Shown piece after piece: positions 27,970 to 36,459 of a stretch of DNA of 64,000 nt. This stretch comes from GCA-2717185 sp964474755 (lineage in GTDB: Bacteria > Pseudomonadota > Alphaproteobacteria > UBA8366 > GCA-2717185). The first letter of the stretch is position 1. The number at the start of each line of letters is the position of its first letter. A program made the position numbers and the translations under genes. Location of the stretch: positions 1 to 64,000 of the forward strand of contig CAYYUG010000003.1 in NCBI GenBank assembly GCA_964474755.1. The letters run 5' to 3'. The notes below the pieces were generated by a model that saw nothing but the letters and a program-made list of their open reading frames with translations, made no database searches and was not told the DNA's origin.

Positions 27970-29664
27970 ATGGTTGACTTCAACTGGCGCGACCGGGCAG
28001 CGACCCTATTCGACTGCGAAAAACAGCCGGCTGTTGGTTCGCGCGGTATGGTCGTTACTAATCACCCGCTTGCGTCTGCGGCAGGTATGCAGTTGCTGGC
28101 TGGCGGCGGCAACGCCTTTGATGCGGCGATCGCATCCTTCTTTGCACTGACCGTTGTCGAGCCGATGATGGTCGGGATCGTTGGCGGTGGAATGACGCAT
28201 ATTCGCTTTGCGGATGGCCGGCATACGGTGATCGATGGACAGGTGCGTGCTCCGCTGGCCTCCGGTCCGGATTGTTTTCGGCCCATATCGGACACGCTTC
28301 CTGACTATCTGGAGACCGAAGGGCGCGAGAATGCGATTGGCATAAAATCTGTCGCTGCACCCGGCAACCTCAAGGCGTGGTGCGAAATACTCGCGCGTTT
28401 CGGCACCGTTTCGCTAGCAGATGCCATGGCGCCGGCGATCGCCTTCGCGTCTCAAGGCTTTGCAGTCACGCCTTATCTTAACGAGTGCATAACCGATGCG
28501 GCGGATGACCTGCTTCAAAATTCTGCAATTTCGGAGATATTCCTGTCAGACGGCAGTCCGGCCGCCGTTGGAAGCAAGATGGTGATGAGAGACTATGCTG
28601 AGACGTTGCGAGCCATCGCGTCAGAAGGACCGGGTGTGTTTTACGGCGGATCGTTGGGACGAACTGTTGCAGAATATTTTCAAAATTCGGGCGGTTTCCT
28701 GTCGATGGCGGATTTTGAGGATTATGCGACTGTCGAGCGTGACGTTGTCCGCGGTACCTATCGAGGCTACGAGATAGTCGGCCCACCGCCGCCGGCGGCC
28801 AGCGGAATCCACATCGTCCAGATGCTGAATTTGCTTGAAGGGTTTCGCGTCGATGAACTTGGATTTGGTACGCCAGAGACGCTGCATCTGCTGGCTGAAG
28901 TTCTGAAGATCGCTTTTGCTGACCGAAAAGTAGCGACTGCTGATCCCGACTTTGTTGACGTGCCCGTTGAGCGGTTGCTCTCGAAAGTCTATGCGGACGA
29001 GCGCCGGCCCGAAATCGATGTGAAACGGGCTAGGCAATGGGATGCTGGCGTCACCCCACCTGAATCGGCGAATACAACGCATCTGACCGTTGCCGATGGC
29101 GAAGGGAACATCGTCGCCATGACGCAGACAATCAACAGTACTTTCGGCGCTCGGATCGTCGTCCCAGGCACTGGCATTATTCCGAATAACTACATGTATG
29201 TCTTTGATCCGCATCCAGACCATGCTCTGTCGATCGCACCAGGCAAACGGGTAACATCTTCGATGTCGCCGATGATGGCGTTGAAAGATGGCGAACCATT
29301 GGTCGCGCTCGGTTTACCTGGAGGTTTGCGGATCTTCCCTTCGGCGATGCAGGCGCTGATCGCGATTATTGATCACGGCATGAGCGTGCAGGAGGCCGTA
29401 GAGGCGCCACGGCTTTGGACCCAGGGTGGACCCGTTGAGTTGGAGATCGGATTTCCGGATGCCGTTCGCAAAGAACTAGCGGGGCGAGGGCACGAAATAC
29501 AAATGGTGCCGCATGTCGGCGGCGGAATGAATGCCATCGCGTTTGGCGACGGTGGTCAGATGACCGGCGCTGCTTGCTGGCGCGCGGACGGTACGCCTGT
29601 CGCACTATCCGGCGGCTTGGCGCGCCCAGGAGTTCGGTTCTGGCCTGATAAAGCGATGCGCTAA
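27970..29664 (+). CDS. Gamma-glutamyltransferase family protein
   Basis: About 564 residues from the ATG at 27970; a TTG at 27952 is also possible and neither has a clear ribosome site. This is an N-terminal nucleophile hydrolase: ANTTHLTVADGEGN holds the Thr (residue 369) that would be freed by self-cleavage and act as nucleophile. GGNAFDAAIASFFALTVVEP and PGKRVTSSMSPMM are also diagnostic. Canonical periplasmic members start with a signal peptide; none is evident here, so a cytosolic amidase role, such as removing gamma-glutamyl from a modified amine or acting on a cyclic imide, is possible. Confidence 0.9.
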   Translation: MVDFNWRDRAATLFDCEKQPAVGSRGMVVTNHPLASAAGMQLLAGGGNAFDAAIASFFALTVVEPMMVGIVGGGMTHIRFADGRHTVIDGQVRAPLASGPDCFRPISDTLPDYLETEGRENAIGIKSVAAPGNLKAWCEILARFGTVSLADAMAPAIAFASQGFAVTPYLNECITDAADDLLQNSAISEIFLSDGSPAAVGSKMVMRDYAETLRAIASEGPGVFYGGSLGRTVAEYFQNSGGFLSMADFEDYATVERDVVRGTYRGYEIVGPPPPAASGIHIVQMLNLLEGFRVDELGFGTPETLHLLAEVLKIAFADRKVATADPDFVDVPVERLLSKVYADERRPEIDVKRARQWDAGVTPPESANTTHLTVADGEGNIVAMTQTINSTFGARIVVPGTGIIPNNYMYVFDPHPDHALSIAPGKRVTSSMSPMMALKDGEPLVALGLPGGLRIFPSAMQALIAIIDHGMSVQEAVEAPRLWTQGGPVELEIGFPDAVRKELAGRGHEIQMVPHVGGGMNAIAFGDGGQMTGAACWRADGTPVALSGGLARPGVRFWPDKAMR

Positions 29665-29747
29665 AACTCATTAGTATTTCAGAAATTTGCAGGTGAATTG
29701 ACGTAAAGATAGGGTCCTCTGGTAACCTCAGGTAGGCAGGTACATTC

Positions 29748-31112
29748 ATGACAACACGCATTCTCGTTCCTACTGGTGCCCTGGGTATCAGTTTTAGCGA
29801 AGAAGCCTTCGCACGCGGAGTTGCAGCGAAGCCAGACATCATCTGTGTTGACGGAGGGTCGACCGATAGCGGTCCCTTTTATCTGGGGACAGGGACATCG
29901 AAATATTCCCGAGCAGCGACGAAGGAAGAATGGCGCCGTCTGATGGACGCGCGCGAGGAAGCTGGTGTGCCTCTAGTGATTGGCACATGCGGGACCTGCG
30001 GAGCTGATGCCGCGGTCGATTGGATGTTGTCGATTACGAAGGAGCTGGCGGCGGAACTCGGTCAAACAGTCAAAATTGCAGCGCTATACTCCAGCCAAAT
30101 GACGCCGGATGTGCAAGCAGCCCTTCGAGACGGGCGCATAGCACCCTTGTCGCCGGCCCCGGATATCACGGACGAGGCGCTTGCGCGAACCGAAAACATT
30201 GTCGCACTTGCCGGGGCGGAACAGATCAACGCTGCGCTCGACACTGGTGCTGATATTGTGTTGTGCGGACGGGCGACGGATACAGCGATTGTCTCAGCGC
30301 TCCCGTTGAAGCGAGGCGAGCATGCCGGTGCCGCGTGGCACGGAGCGAAAATTGCTGAGTGTGGCGCGCTTTGCAGCACCGATCCGACCAGCGGAGTTAT
30401 TTTGCTTGAAATTGATGAAGAAGGGTTCACGGTCGAGCCACTGGGAGAGGCCGCGCGTTGTACCCCGCATTCAGTATCAGCTCACATGCTGTACGAGAAT
30501 TCTGATCCCTTCATACTGTACGAACCCGGCGGTCATCTTGATGTAACTAGGGCGAAATACGAGGCGTTAGATGAGCGTCGCGTTCGCGTGACTGGCTCGA
30601 AATGGGTGCCATCAAACCGATACACCGTAAAACTCGAGGGGGCGCGTGTCGGTGGCTACCAGACGACAATCATGGCGATACTTCGCGACGAACGTTATGT
30701 CGAGAATGCCCGGGAATGGGTTAATAAGTTGCATTCTTTCGTAAGTGAGCAAATCGAGAAGCGAATGGGAATGCCCGCGACAGACTACGATCTCGAATTT
30801 CGCCTCATCGGCGTAGATGGTGCTCTCGGATCGCTTGAACACAAACTCTCTGCACCGACAGAGGTTGGCGTTTTGGGCATTATCACAGCATCCGATGAGG
30901 AAACCTCGAGCGAGATTGCAAAGCTTATCAATCCCTATGTTCTTCATTACCCGCTGACCCGGGACGAAGAATTGCCAACCTTCGCATTTCCGTTCTCGCC
31001 GGCACATTCTGATCGAGGGGCACTCTACGAGTTTTGCCTTAACCACGTGATGGTGCTAGGTGACCCGATGGAGGCCTTCCGCCTGTCGCTGACCGAGGCC
31101 GGTAATGGCTAG
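29748..31112 (+). CDS. Acyclic terpene utilization AtuA family protein (DUF1446)
   Basis: 454 residues. Diagnostic stretches are DIICVDGGSTDSGPFYLGTG near residues 26-45, VIGTCGTCGADAAVDW, DIVLCGRATDTAIVSA and LYENSDPFILYEPGGHLDVT. AtuA-type proteins were named from acyclic terpene degradation, but most members, including those paired with a DUF4387 protein, have unknown function. The gene overlaps the DUF4387 gene by 8 bases, so the two products probably work together. Confidence 0.9.
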   Translation: MTTRILVPTGALGISFSEEAFARGVAAKPDIICVDGGSTDSGPFYLGTGTSKYSRAATKEEWRRLMDAREEAGVPLVIGTCGTCGADAAVDWMLSITKELAAELGQTVKIAALYSSQMTPDVQAALRDGRIAPLSPAPDITDEALARTENIVALAGAEQINAALDTGADIVLCGRATDTAIVSALPLKRGEHAGAAWHGAKIAECGALCSTDPTSGVILLEIDEEGFTVEPLGEAARCTPHSVSAHMLYENSDPFILYEPGGHLDVTRAKYEALDERRVRVTGSKWVPSNRYTVKLEGARVGGYQTTIMAILRDERYVENAREWVNKLHSFVSEQIEKRMGMPATDYDLEFRLIGVDGALGSLEHKLSAPTEVGVLGIITASDEETSSEIAKLINPYVLHYPLTRDEELPTFAFPFSPAHSDRGALYEFCLNHVMVLGDPMEAFRLSLTEAGNG

Positions 31113-31404
31113 GCTGGGTGACAGCGTTCTCAAGGTTCGCTCGAAGAATGCAGGGCCATTCTGGGTAACGATCGATGTTTTTTGCGGCGACTTGGAAACG
31201 TTCGAAAAAATTTCAAAGGGCTTGTCGACTGGCAATGTTGCGCGGCTGTTTGGTCAACCGACGCAAGAGGTCAAACGATTTGATATCGCCGATCTGAACG
31301 TGGTCAAGTTCAGTTTTCCCCGTCCCATCGTGCAGGGAAACCGCGACGACCGCGATATGCATGGTGCACAATGGGCGGCACTTCTCGCGGAACACGAACT
31401 CTGA
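31105..31404 (+). CDS. DUF4387 domain-containing protein
   Basis: 99 residues, the whole length of the domain. SKNAGPFWVTIDVFCGD, GNVARLFGQP, VKFSFPRPIVQGNRDDRD and the final MHGAQWAALL match this family, which is almost always encoded directly after AtuA and sometimes fused to it. It starts inside the end of the AtuA gene. Function is unknown; it may be the small subunit of an AtuA-type enzyme. Confidence 0.9.
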   Translation: MARLGDSVLKVRSKNAGPFWVTIDVFCGDLETFEKISKGLSTGNVARLFGQPTQEVKRFDIADLNVVKFSFPRPIVQGNRDDRDMHGAQWAALLAEHEL

Positions 31405-31407
31405 ATG

Positions 31408-32310
31408 TTAACGGTTTACCGAAGAGGGGTTGAAACCGGTGGCGCGCTCGTCGCGGCCGGTCGGTGCCAGTTCGCTCGCTAAATTGCCGGCGATGCGGGT
31501 TGCTTGGAGAACACGCGCCTCTTTGAAATCATAGGGCCGAGCACGGTGCAGGACGCATCGATTATCCCAGACCAGCAAATCGCCGACGGTCCAGTGATGG
31601 GTATATACGCGCGGCGCTTTTGCGGCTTGGTCGAGAAGATCATCAAGGAGTGCCTGCGCGTCCTCGTCTTCCATGCCTGGAATTCGATAGGTGTGACGAC
31701 CGATGCATAGACATTTTCGGCCGGTGACGGGGTGCACCTTGATTAGCGGACGCAGCGGTGCGCCTTTATCATGGTACCCGTAGGCTGACCCGGTTTCGAA
31801 CTTGTAGCCGATCTTCGCCTGCGATGCGTAAAGTGAGTGATAGGCCGAGAGACCCTCGATTCGCGACTGAGTGACTTTGTCCAGCGCGTCGTAGCCAGCT
31901 CGCATATCGGCCAGCTCGGTCTCGCCGCCTTCCGGTGGTACCACAAGAGCAGAAAGCAGTCCGGCTTTGGCCGCTATTGGCATATAAGTACTGTCAAGGT
32001 GCCAGCCTTCATTGCCTCGCAGCGATTTGAAGCGTTGCTCGTCCGGTTTCATGATCGAGCCGTCCTGATTTCGGTTGGAGATCTGAACGCCTTCTTTGCC
32101 TTCGCGCAAAATTTCTAGGTCTCCAAACCGTTTTCCGAATGCGACTTGCTCTGCGTCACTCAGGTGCTGCCCTGGGAATACCAACGCAGCGTGCGTTAGA
32201 AATGCCTCTTCAACGATGCGCCAAGTCGGCTCATCCAAATTTGCAAGATCAACATCGGTTATGACAGCGCCTAGGCTAAGACCTTCAATCGGCGTAACAG
32301 TGGGAGCCAT
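31408..32310 (-). CDS. TauD/TfdA family Fe(II)/2-oxoglutarate dioxygenase
   Basis: 300 residues. Iron ligands His104 and Asp106 in GWHLDSTYMP and His255 in CVLHRARPYDF; Arg272 in LQATRIAG binds 2-oxoglutarate. The usual GALVFPGQ-like strand (AALVFPGQHLSD) and VHPVTGRKCLCIGRHTY are present. The family splits sulfonates, aryloxyalkanoates and similar compounds by hydroxylation. It ends 4 bases after the DUF4387 stop (convergent) and diverges from a small cupin gene. Confidence 0.9.
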   Translation of the reverse strand: MAPTVTPIEGLSLGAVITDVDLANLDEPTWRIVEEAFLTHAALVFPGQHLSDAEQVAFGKRFGDLEILREGKEGVQISNRNQDGSIMKPDEQRFKSLRGNEGWHLDSTYMPIAAKAGLLSALVVPPEGGETELADMRAGYDALDKVTQSRIEGLSAYHSLYASQAKIGYKFETGSAYGYHDKGAPLRPLIKVHPVTGRKCLCIGRHTYRIPGMEDEDAQALLDDLLDQAAKAPRVYTHHWTVGDLLVWDNRCVLHRARPYDFKEARVLQATRIAGNLASELAPTGRDERATGFNPSSVNR

Positions 32311-32412
32311 GTTTCGTTCCTATTGCATAGCGACTATTGGTCAATAGTATCGACGAATAAATGATGCAAAGGCAAATTTTGCCTCGCTCAATCCGTTTGA
32401 GAGGACTGAACA

Positions 32413-32676
32413 ATGAACGAAACTGAATTTACAAGATCCTGCGAGGTAGATGGTTTTAAGGTGAAACGGATGGATCGCTCTGCGGGAATGAGCAATGAAA
32501 TGCACACCCATATTTTCTCTGCAAAATTGATGGTTTTAAAAGGCGAGTTTACCGTTGTTTTTAAAGATGTCGAAGCCGTCTGTGGCCCAGGCGACACCTG
32601 CGAAGTTCCTGCTGGAACGCAGCACGCTGAACGGACCGGTTCAGATGGGGCTACGATCCTAATAGGCAAAAAGTAG
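32413..32676 (+). CDS. Small single-domain cupin protein
   Basis: 87 residues forming one cupin barrel. Metal-binding candidates are His31 and His33 in MHTHIFSAKLMVLKGE (the acidic residue is at the end of this motif) and His71 in PGDTCEVPAGTQHAE. Such proteins may be isomerases, dioxygenases or metabolite-binding proteins. It stands alone between the TauD gene and the Rieske operon, on the opposite strand to both. Function is not predicted. Confidence 0.82.
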   Translation: MNETEFTRSCEVDGFKVKRMDRSAGMSNEMHTHIFSAKLMVLKGEFTVVFKDVEAVCGPGDTCEVPAGTQHAERTGSDGATILIGKK

Positions 32677-32682
32677 AGGCGA

Positions 32683-33156
32683 CTAGAGCGGTATCACGAG
32701 GAGTGTGTCGATTCCACGGCTGTCGAAGACGACTAGCCTTTCCGAGAATTTGAGCGCATTGTCGTTCTCGACGATGCGGTCATAGTAACAGCCGGTGCTA
32801 AAGATCATTGCCGAACCATCGCGCATGATCCGGGTTACCTGGTAATTTGTTTCTGCCAGCATCGTATCGCCTTCCACAGCTTTGATAAGCGTGGTCGATA
32901 GGATGTGCCGGTAGCGGTGATCCTCATATATATTCGCTTCACGAAGAGCCATAATGCGGTCGCGCAGCATGTCGCGAGAATCGCAATCGATTACGCCAAG
33001 CGGCAGATCTAACTCGAAATTCTCGGCTGAGATAATTTTGTAGACGCAACTTTTGGTGAAATACTCCGGCCATTCCTCGAAACGACCGCTATCGAGACTG
33101 TCCGCGCAGCGCGCCAGTAGATCTTGAACCCGAAGCTGCCGTTTTATGTCCACCAA
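32683..33156 (-). CDS. Aromatic ring-hydroxylating dioxygenase, small (beta) subunit
   Basis: 157 residues with the cone-shaped SnoaL-like fold of ring-hydroxylase beta subunits: LLARCADSLDSGRFEEWPEYF, CVYKIISAEN, IYEDHRYRHILSTT and ETNYQVTRIMRDG. It starts 2 bases after the alpha-subunit stop, at a TTG or the adjacent GTG, and has no good ribosome site of its own, so translation is probably coupled to the alpha subunit. It is structural and supports the alpha3-beta3 oxygenase. Confidence 0.88.
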   Translation of the reverse strand: MVDIKRQLRVQDLLARCADSLDSGRFEEWPEYFTKSCVYKIISAENFELDLPLGVIDCDSRDMLRDRIMALREANIYEDHRYRHILSTTLIKAVEGDTMLAETNYQVTRIMRDGSAMIFSTGCYYDRIVENDNALKFSERLVVFDSRGIDTLLVIPL

Positions 33157-33158
33157 AT

Positions 33159-34406
33159 TTAGAGCCCCATGTGGCTGCGATAGGCTGCCCAGAAACCGCG
33201 CACCGAAGCTTCGGTGGTTCGCGTGTTGTCGCTAATATGATCGCGACCACCCATTTCGATGATAGAGCTTTCTTCGAGGGCGCCTGGAATACCGCGTTGC
33301 ACGAAATTTCCGACTGCTCCATCCTCCATAGATATGTAGCCGGCAGGGCCGATCAAGTTCGCCTGTTTGAGACGCATTTTGGTAGTTATTTCATCATCGT
33401 CTTCGAAGCCTAGTACGGTCCAGTTTAGCTCGGTACGATTAACACCCTTGGGCAGTATCTGCCGAACAGCGATGCTATTTTCGACTTGCTGCAGAATAAA
33501 ATTTGGGAAGACTGAAAGGATTTGAATATTGATACCGTCGCCGAATTCATCAAAGGATTCTAGCAGGGAAGGGTCGGCGAGCTGGTAGTCGTCGCGGCTG
33601 GCGCGCAATTTGGACTCGTCATATTCGGCATTCGCGTGGATAGTTCGGCGCTTCGAATAGCTCGCATGATTGCCGCCGGTTGGATCGACTAGAACACCGC
33701 CTTCCGAGGAAAGGCGGTTTATTCGAAACGTTGCGAAGAAAAGGTGAAGTAAGCCGGCATGGTAAGAATCCTTCACGTTCTCGACATACAGTTTCCAATT
33801 ATTATTAAGTATTTGAGTGTGATATCCTAAAATTCTAAGAGGACGGTTAAGCACGCGATCGATCCTTTGCAGGATATCGGGACCTATAAATTCTTCTAGC
33901 GACGGTGTGTTGTCGGAAAAGGTTCCGAATACAAGGCCGCAGCGTTTGCCGGTACGCAACGGTCGCATCCGATGGTCTTTTACGTTGAAGTCATCCGGCA
34001 TTCCACCGCGGCCCTTAACACCTTTGGCGAAAGCCGCGCTAATCAGTTCGCCTTTTAATCCATAGATCCAGTTGTGGTAGACGCAGGTCAGTGTTTTGGC
34101 ATTGCCTCTATCTTTTAGGCACACCATCGCTCCCTTATGTACGCAGCGGTTCTCGAAGGCATTTATGTCGCCATTTTCGTCGCGTATGACGATTATTGGG
34201 GTTTCGCCAACGTATGTGGTTTTGTAGTCGCCGGAGTTTGGAATTTCGTTGGCCAGGCAAAGTAGTTGCCAGGTTTCACCCTGAAAGATCTGTTTCTGCT
34301 CGGCAGCGTAGATGTCCCTATCGACGAATGTACGGTAGGGTACCCGACTGTTGCCGGCTTCTGGCCATTTCAAGAGTTGCGGATCGTTGGTCAGGACGTC
34401 AGTCAT
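33159..34406 (-). CDS. Aromatic ring-hydroxylating dioxygenase, Rieske large (alpha) subunit
   Basis: 415 residues. Rieske ligands Cys88 and His90 (RCVHKG), Cys108 and His111 (CVYHNW). The catalytic iron region is ENVKDSYHAGLLHLFF, with Asp213, His216 and His221. The sequence type is that of salicylate, anthranilate or terephthalate oxygenases with a beta subunit, here encoded directly downstream. No reductase or ferredoxin gene is adjacent. It lies downstream of a phosphotriesterase-like hydrolase on the same strand, 90 bases away. Confidence 0.92.
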   Translation of the reverse strand: MTDVLTNDPQLLKWPEAGNSRVPYRTFVDRDIYAAEQKQIFQGETWQLLCLANEIPNSGDYKTTYVGETPIIVIRDENGDINAFENRCVHKGAMVCLKDRGNAKTLTCVYHNWIYGLKGELISAAFAKGVKGRGGMPDDFNVKDHRMRPLRTGKRCGLVFGTFSDNTPSLEEFIGPDILQRIDRVLNRPLRILGYHTQILNNNWKLYVENVKDSYHAGLLHLFFATFRINRLSSEGGVLVDPTGGNHASYSKRRTIHANAEYDESKLRASRDDYQLADPSLLESFDEFGDGINIQILSVFPNFILQQVENSIAVRQILPKGVNRTELNWTVLGFEDDDEITTKMRLKQANLIGPAGYISMEDGAVGNFVQRGIPGALEESSIIEMGGRDHISDNTRTTEASVRGFWAAYRSHMGL

Positions 34407-34496
34407 GGCGATACTTTCGAAGCAGGCTATCTGGAAGAGAGTAACGAAATCCTGGGCGAACGGATAATTAATGAGCAGCCGCTGCGAGCGATACTG

Positions 34497-35537
34497 TTAG
34501 ACAAAAGTGAGCAAGCGCCGTGGCGTGTCGACGATGATTGCTTGTATTTCCGTTTCCGTGAAATCGCGCAGCCGCATCAACGGTATCGCATTCTCAAATA
34601 TATGGCCATAACCGTGGCCACCATATGATCTGAGACGGGTCAAAAAACAGATGTCGTGACTAATCACAATTTGGTCAAGATGTCCTCGCTCTATGAGAGC
34701 CCGGATTAGTCGCAGGCGGATCGCATCGTTTGGCATGTCAATCTGCGGGTTAAGTGGGTAGTAGCTTGTTTCCTGTCCGAATAGGTCAAATTCGATGATG
34801 CATCCCGTATCGGCGAGCCTAAATAGCCGGTCAAAGTCGAAAATGGTGCGTTCAATATGGCTAATGACCGTGCGTTCTGGTGCACCGTCATGAGCCACGA
34901 TGAATTCCATGATTTCCTGCGGCTGTTCCTCATGGCGCCCAGGATGAACGTTCAGTGAAGCGCCCGTTTCCTGCTGCGCAATGATGGCACCCGCCATGAC
35001 GCGTTTTTCCAAATTAGTCCACGGAGATTGGCACCCGATCTCGCCGATCATGCCCGCCCGAATATTGGTGTCCCAAGCGCCTTCGAGGATCTGCCCTACT
35101 ATCTCGGTGGCAAAACTATCAACGTCTCGGCTGTGGTTAGCTTCATCCTGATATTCGTCAACATAATGTCCGCACCCCATCACCACATGGGCGCCGGAAT
35201 CTCGTGAAATTTGCGCCAGTGCGTCAGGTGCGGGGGCAAGACCACCGGAGCTCAGCTCGACAATGGTATTGCCGCCGGCGGCGACCATCTCTTTGACCTC
35301 GAAAGTCGCCAGTTCAGCCGAACGCGAGATGAAGTTGCGCGGCACCTTCACTCGTCCGTAGTTGAATTGCCAGCAATTGCAGAGATTGATCTCTGGGCCT
35401 TGATCCAGGTCTGCCGCCATCTTCGGTGTTCGGATATCCCAGACGAGATGCTCATGCATCAGAGTATTGCCAAGTTCTGTTGGGTCGATAGGCCCTAAAA
35501 CGGTTTGAGCTTTACCTTTCAGCTCGGACATCGTCAT
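34497..35537 (-). CDS. Phosphotriesterase-family metal-dependent hydrolase
   Basis: 346 residues, amidohydrolase fold of the phosphotriesterase-like type. His28 and His30 in LMHEHLVWD open the binuclear metal site; further ligands are in NVHPGRHEE, VISHIERT and VISHDICF. The region GEIGCQSPW replaces the usual carboxylated-lysine segment, so the bridging residue may be different. Members include lactonases and amidohydrolases. The start ATG overlaps the stop of a class III aminotransferase remnant (ATGA) and has an AAAGGAGT site. Confidence 0.87.
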   Translation of the reverse strand: MTMSELKGKAQTVLGPIDPTELGNTLMHEHLVWDIRTPKMAADLDQGPEINLCNCWQFNYGRVKVPRNFISRSAELATFEVKEMVAAGGNTIVELSSGGLAPAPDALAQISRDSGAHVVMGCGHYVDEYQDEANHSRDVDSFATEIVGQILEGAWDTNIRAGMIGEIGCQSPWTNLEKRVMAGAIIAQQETGASLNVHPGRHEEQPQEIMEFIVAHDGAPERTVISHIERTIFDFDRLFRLADTGCIIEFDLFGQETSYYPLNPQIDMPNDAIRLRLIRALIERGHLDQIVISHDICFLTRLRSYGGHGYGHIFENAIPLMRLRDFTETEIQAIIVDTPRRLLTFV

Positions 35538-35734
35538 ACTCCTTTAGGCGCGGGAACGATTAAGGATTTAAGTTGTTCGATGACATCTTCTAGTGCTTTG
35601 ACGTGAGCGTCTAGCTCCTCGCCGCTCAAGATACTCGAAAGCCCGATAAAGCCACGCTGGGCCACATAGTATCCGTGATCAAATAGTTTGAGAAACAAGC
35701 AGTTCCTTCGTCCGTTGGTCGCAGTCGGCGGCAT
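35534..35734 (-). pseudogene. 3' remnant of a class III aminotransferase
   Basis: Sixty-six codons matching the C-terminal end of glutamate-1-semialdehyde/class III aminotransferases: LKLFDHGYYVAQRGFIGLSS, then a helix SGEELDAHVKALEDVIEQLK. A full enzyme has about 430 residues, and the upstream 200 bases show no continuation of the aminotransferase. The ATGA overlap with the phosphotriesterase gene indicates that an intact aminotransferase once led this operon. A short peptide may still be made and help translation of the next gene. Confidence 0.65.
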
Positions 35735-35935
35735 CTTCGGCGGTGTAGAGAGGAGCTTTAACGCATGCGCTCCCAGGCAAGCGGCGATGCTGTCTTGATC
35801 TGTCGATGCTGAGTAGGTTAAGCACGATTACTGGTAGAGTTATTTTCCACGCTGTCATGGTATTAATCGAAATGAGATGGCGAGTTGGTGTTTGTCACCA
35901 CTGGATGACGTTTTAAATAAACACAGCAGCGCGAA
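35735..35935. other. Non-coding stretch between leuD-type gene and aminotransferase remnant
   Basis: About 200 bases with stops in the frames I read. Expected site of the lost aminotransferase body and of any promoter for the phosphotriesterase-Rieske genes. I see no clear promoter or terminator. Confidence 0.4.
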
Positions 35936-36448
35936 CTAGGCCGTTTCCGGGTTGGGGGCTTCCAGAAGGCCTCTGGCCTCCATCATGGGATAAATGCCGC
36001 CAGCTTTCATGACTTCAAGGACCATATCGGGGAAGCGTGTGCCCTGCAGGACCTTGCCAGTCCGTTTGTTGCGCACGGTGAATTGACCGAACTCCACTTC
36101 AATTTCATCGCCTTCCTCAATAAATTTGGAAATGCCGGGACATTCCAATGCGAAGACCCCGTAATTGGCGCAGTTGCGGAAGAATAGCCCGTTGATCGAC
36201 TCCGCGATGATGCAGGTCACGCCTAATTCCTTTAGCGACCGCGCCGCCGGTCGGCCGGAGCCGGTGCCGAAATTTTGACCGCCGACGATGACGTCTCCCT
36301 GCTGCACCTCGTCTACCCAGCCGGGCCGATTGGCCTCGAAGGCGTGCTTGGGTTGTTCATCGAAGGGCAGCAGCATAACAGGACCGGGAAGGATCAGGTC
36401 CGTGTTGATATGATCGCCGAATTTCCAGGTTTTACCTTGGATACGCAT
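35936..36448 (-). CDS. LeuD-type small subunit of an aconitase-superfamily hydro-lyase
   Basis: 170 residues, swivel-domain subunit. KFGDHINTDLILPG, GGQNFGTGSGRPAARSLKEL, INGLFFRNCANYGVFALEC and FPDMVLEVMKAGGIYP are typical of the archaeal-type 3-isopropylmalate dehydratase/homoaconitase small subunit. It starts 11 bases after the large-subunit gene. A biosynthetic role in leucine is doubtful because no leuA or leuB is near; neighbours point to a catabolic 2-alkylmalate or tricarboxylate substrate. Confidence 0.9.
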   Translation of the reverse strand: MRIQGKTWKFGDHINTDLILPGPVMLLPFDEQPKHAFEANRPGWVDEVQQGDVIVGGQNFGTGSGRPAARSLKELGVTCIIAESINGLFFRNCANYGVFALECPGISKFIEEGDEIEVEFGQFTVRNKRTGKVLQGTRFPDMVLEVMKAGGIYPMMEARGLLEAPNPETA

Positions 36449-36459
36449 AGAGTGATTCC

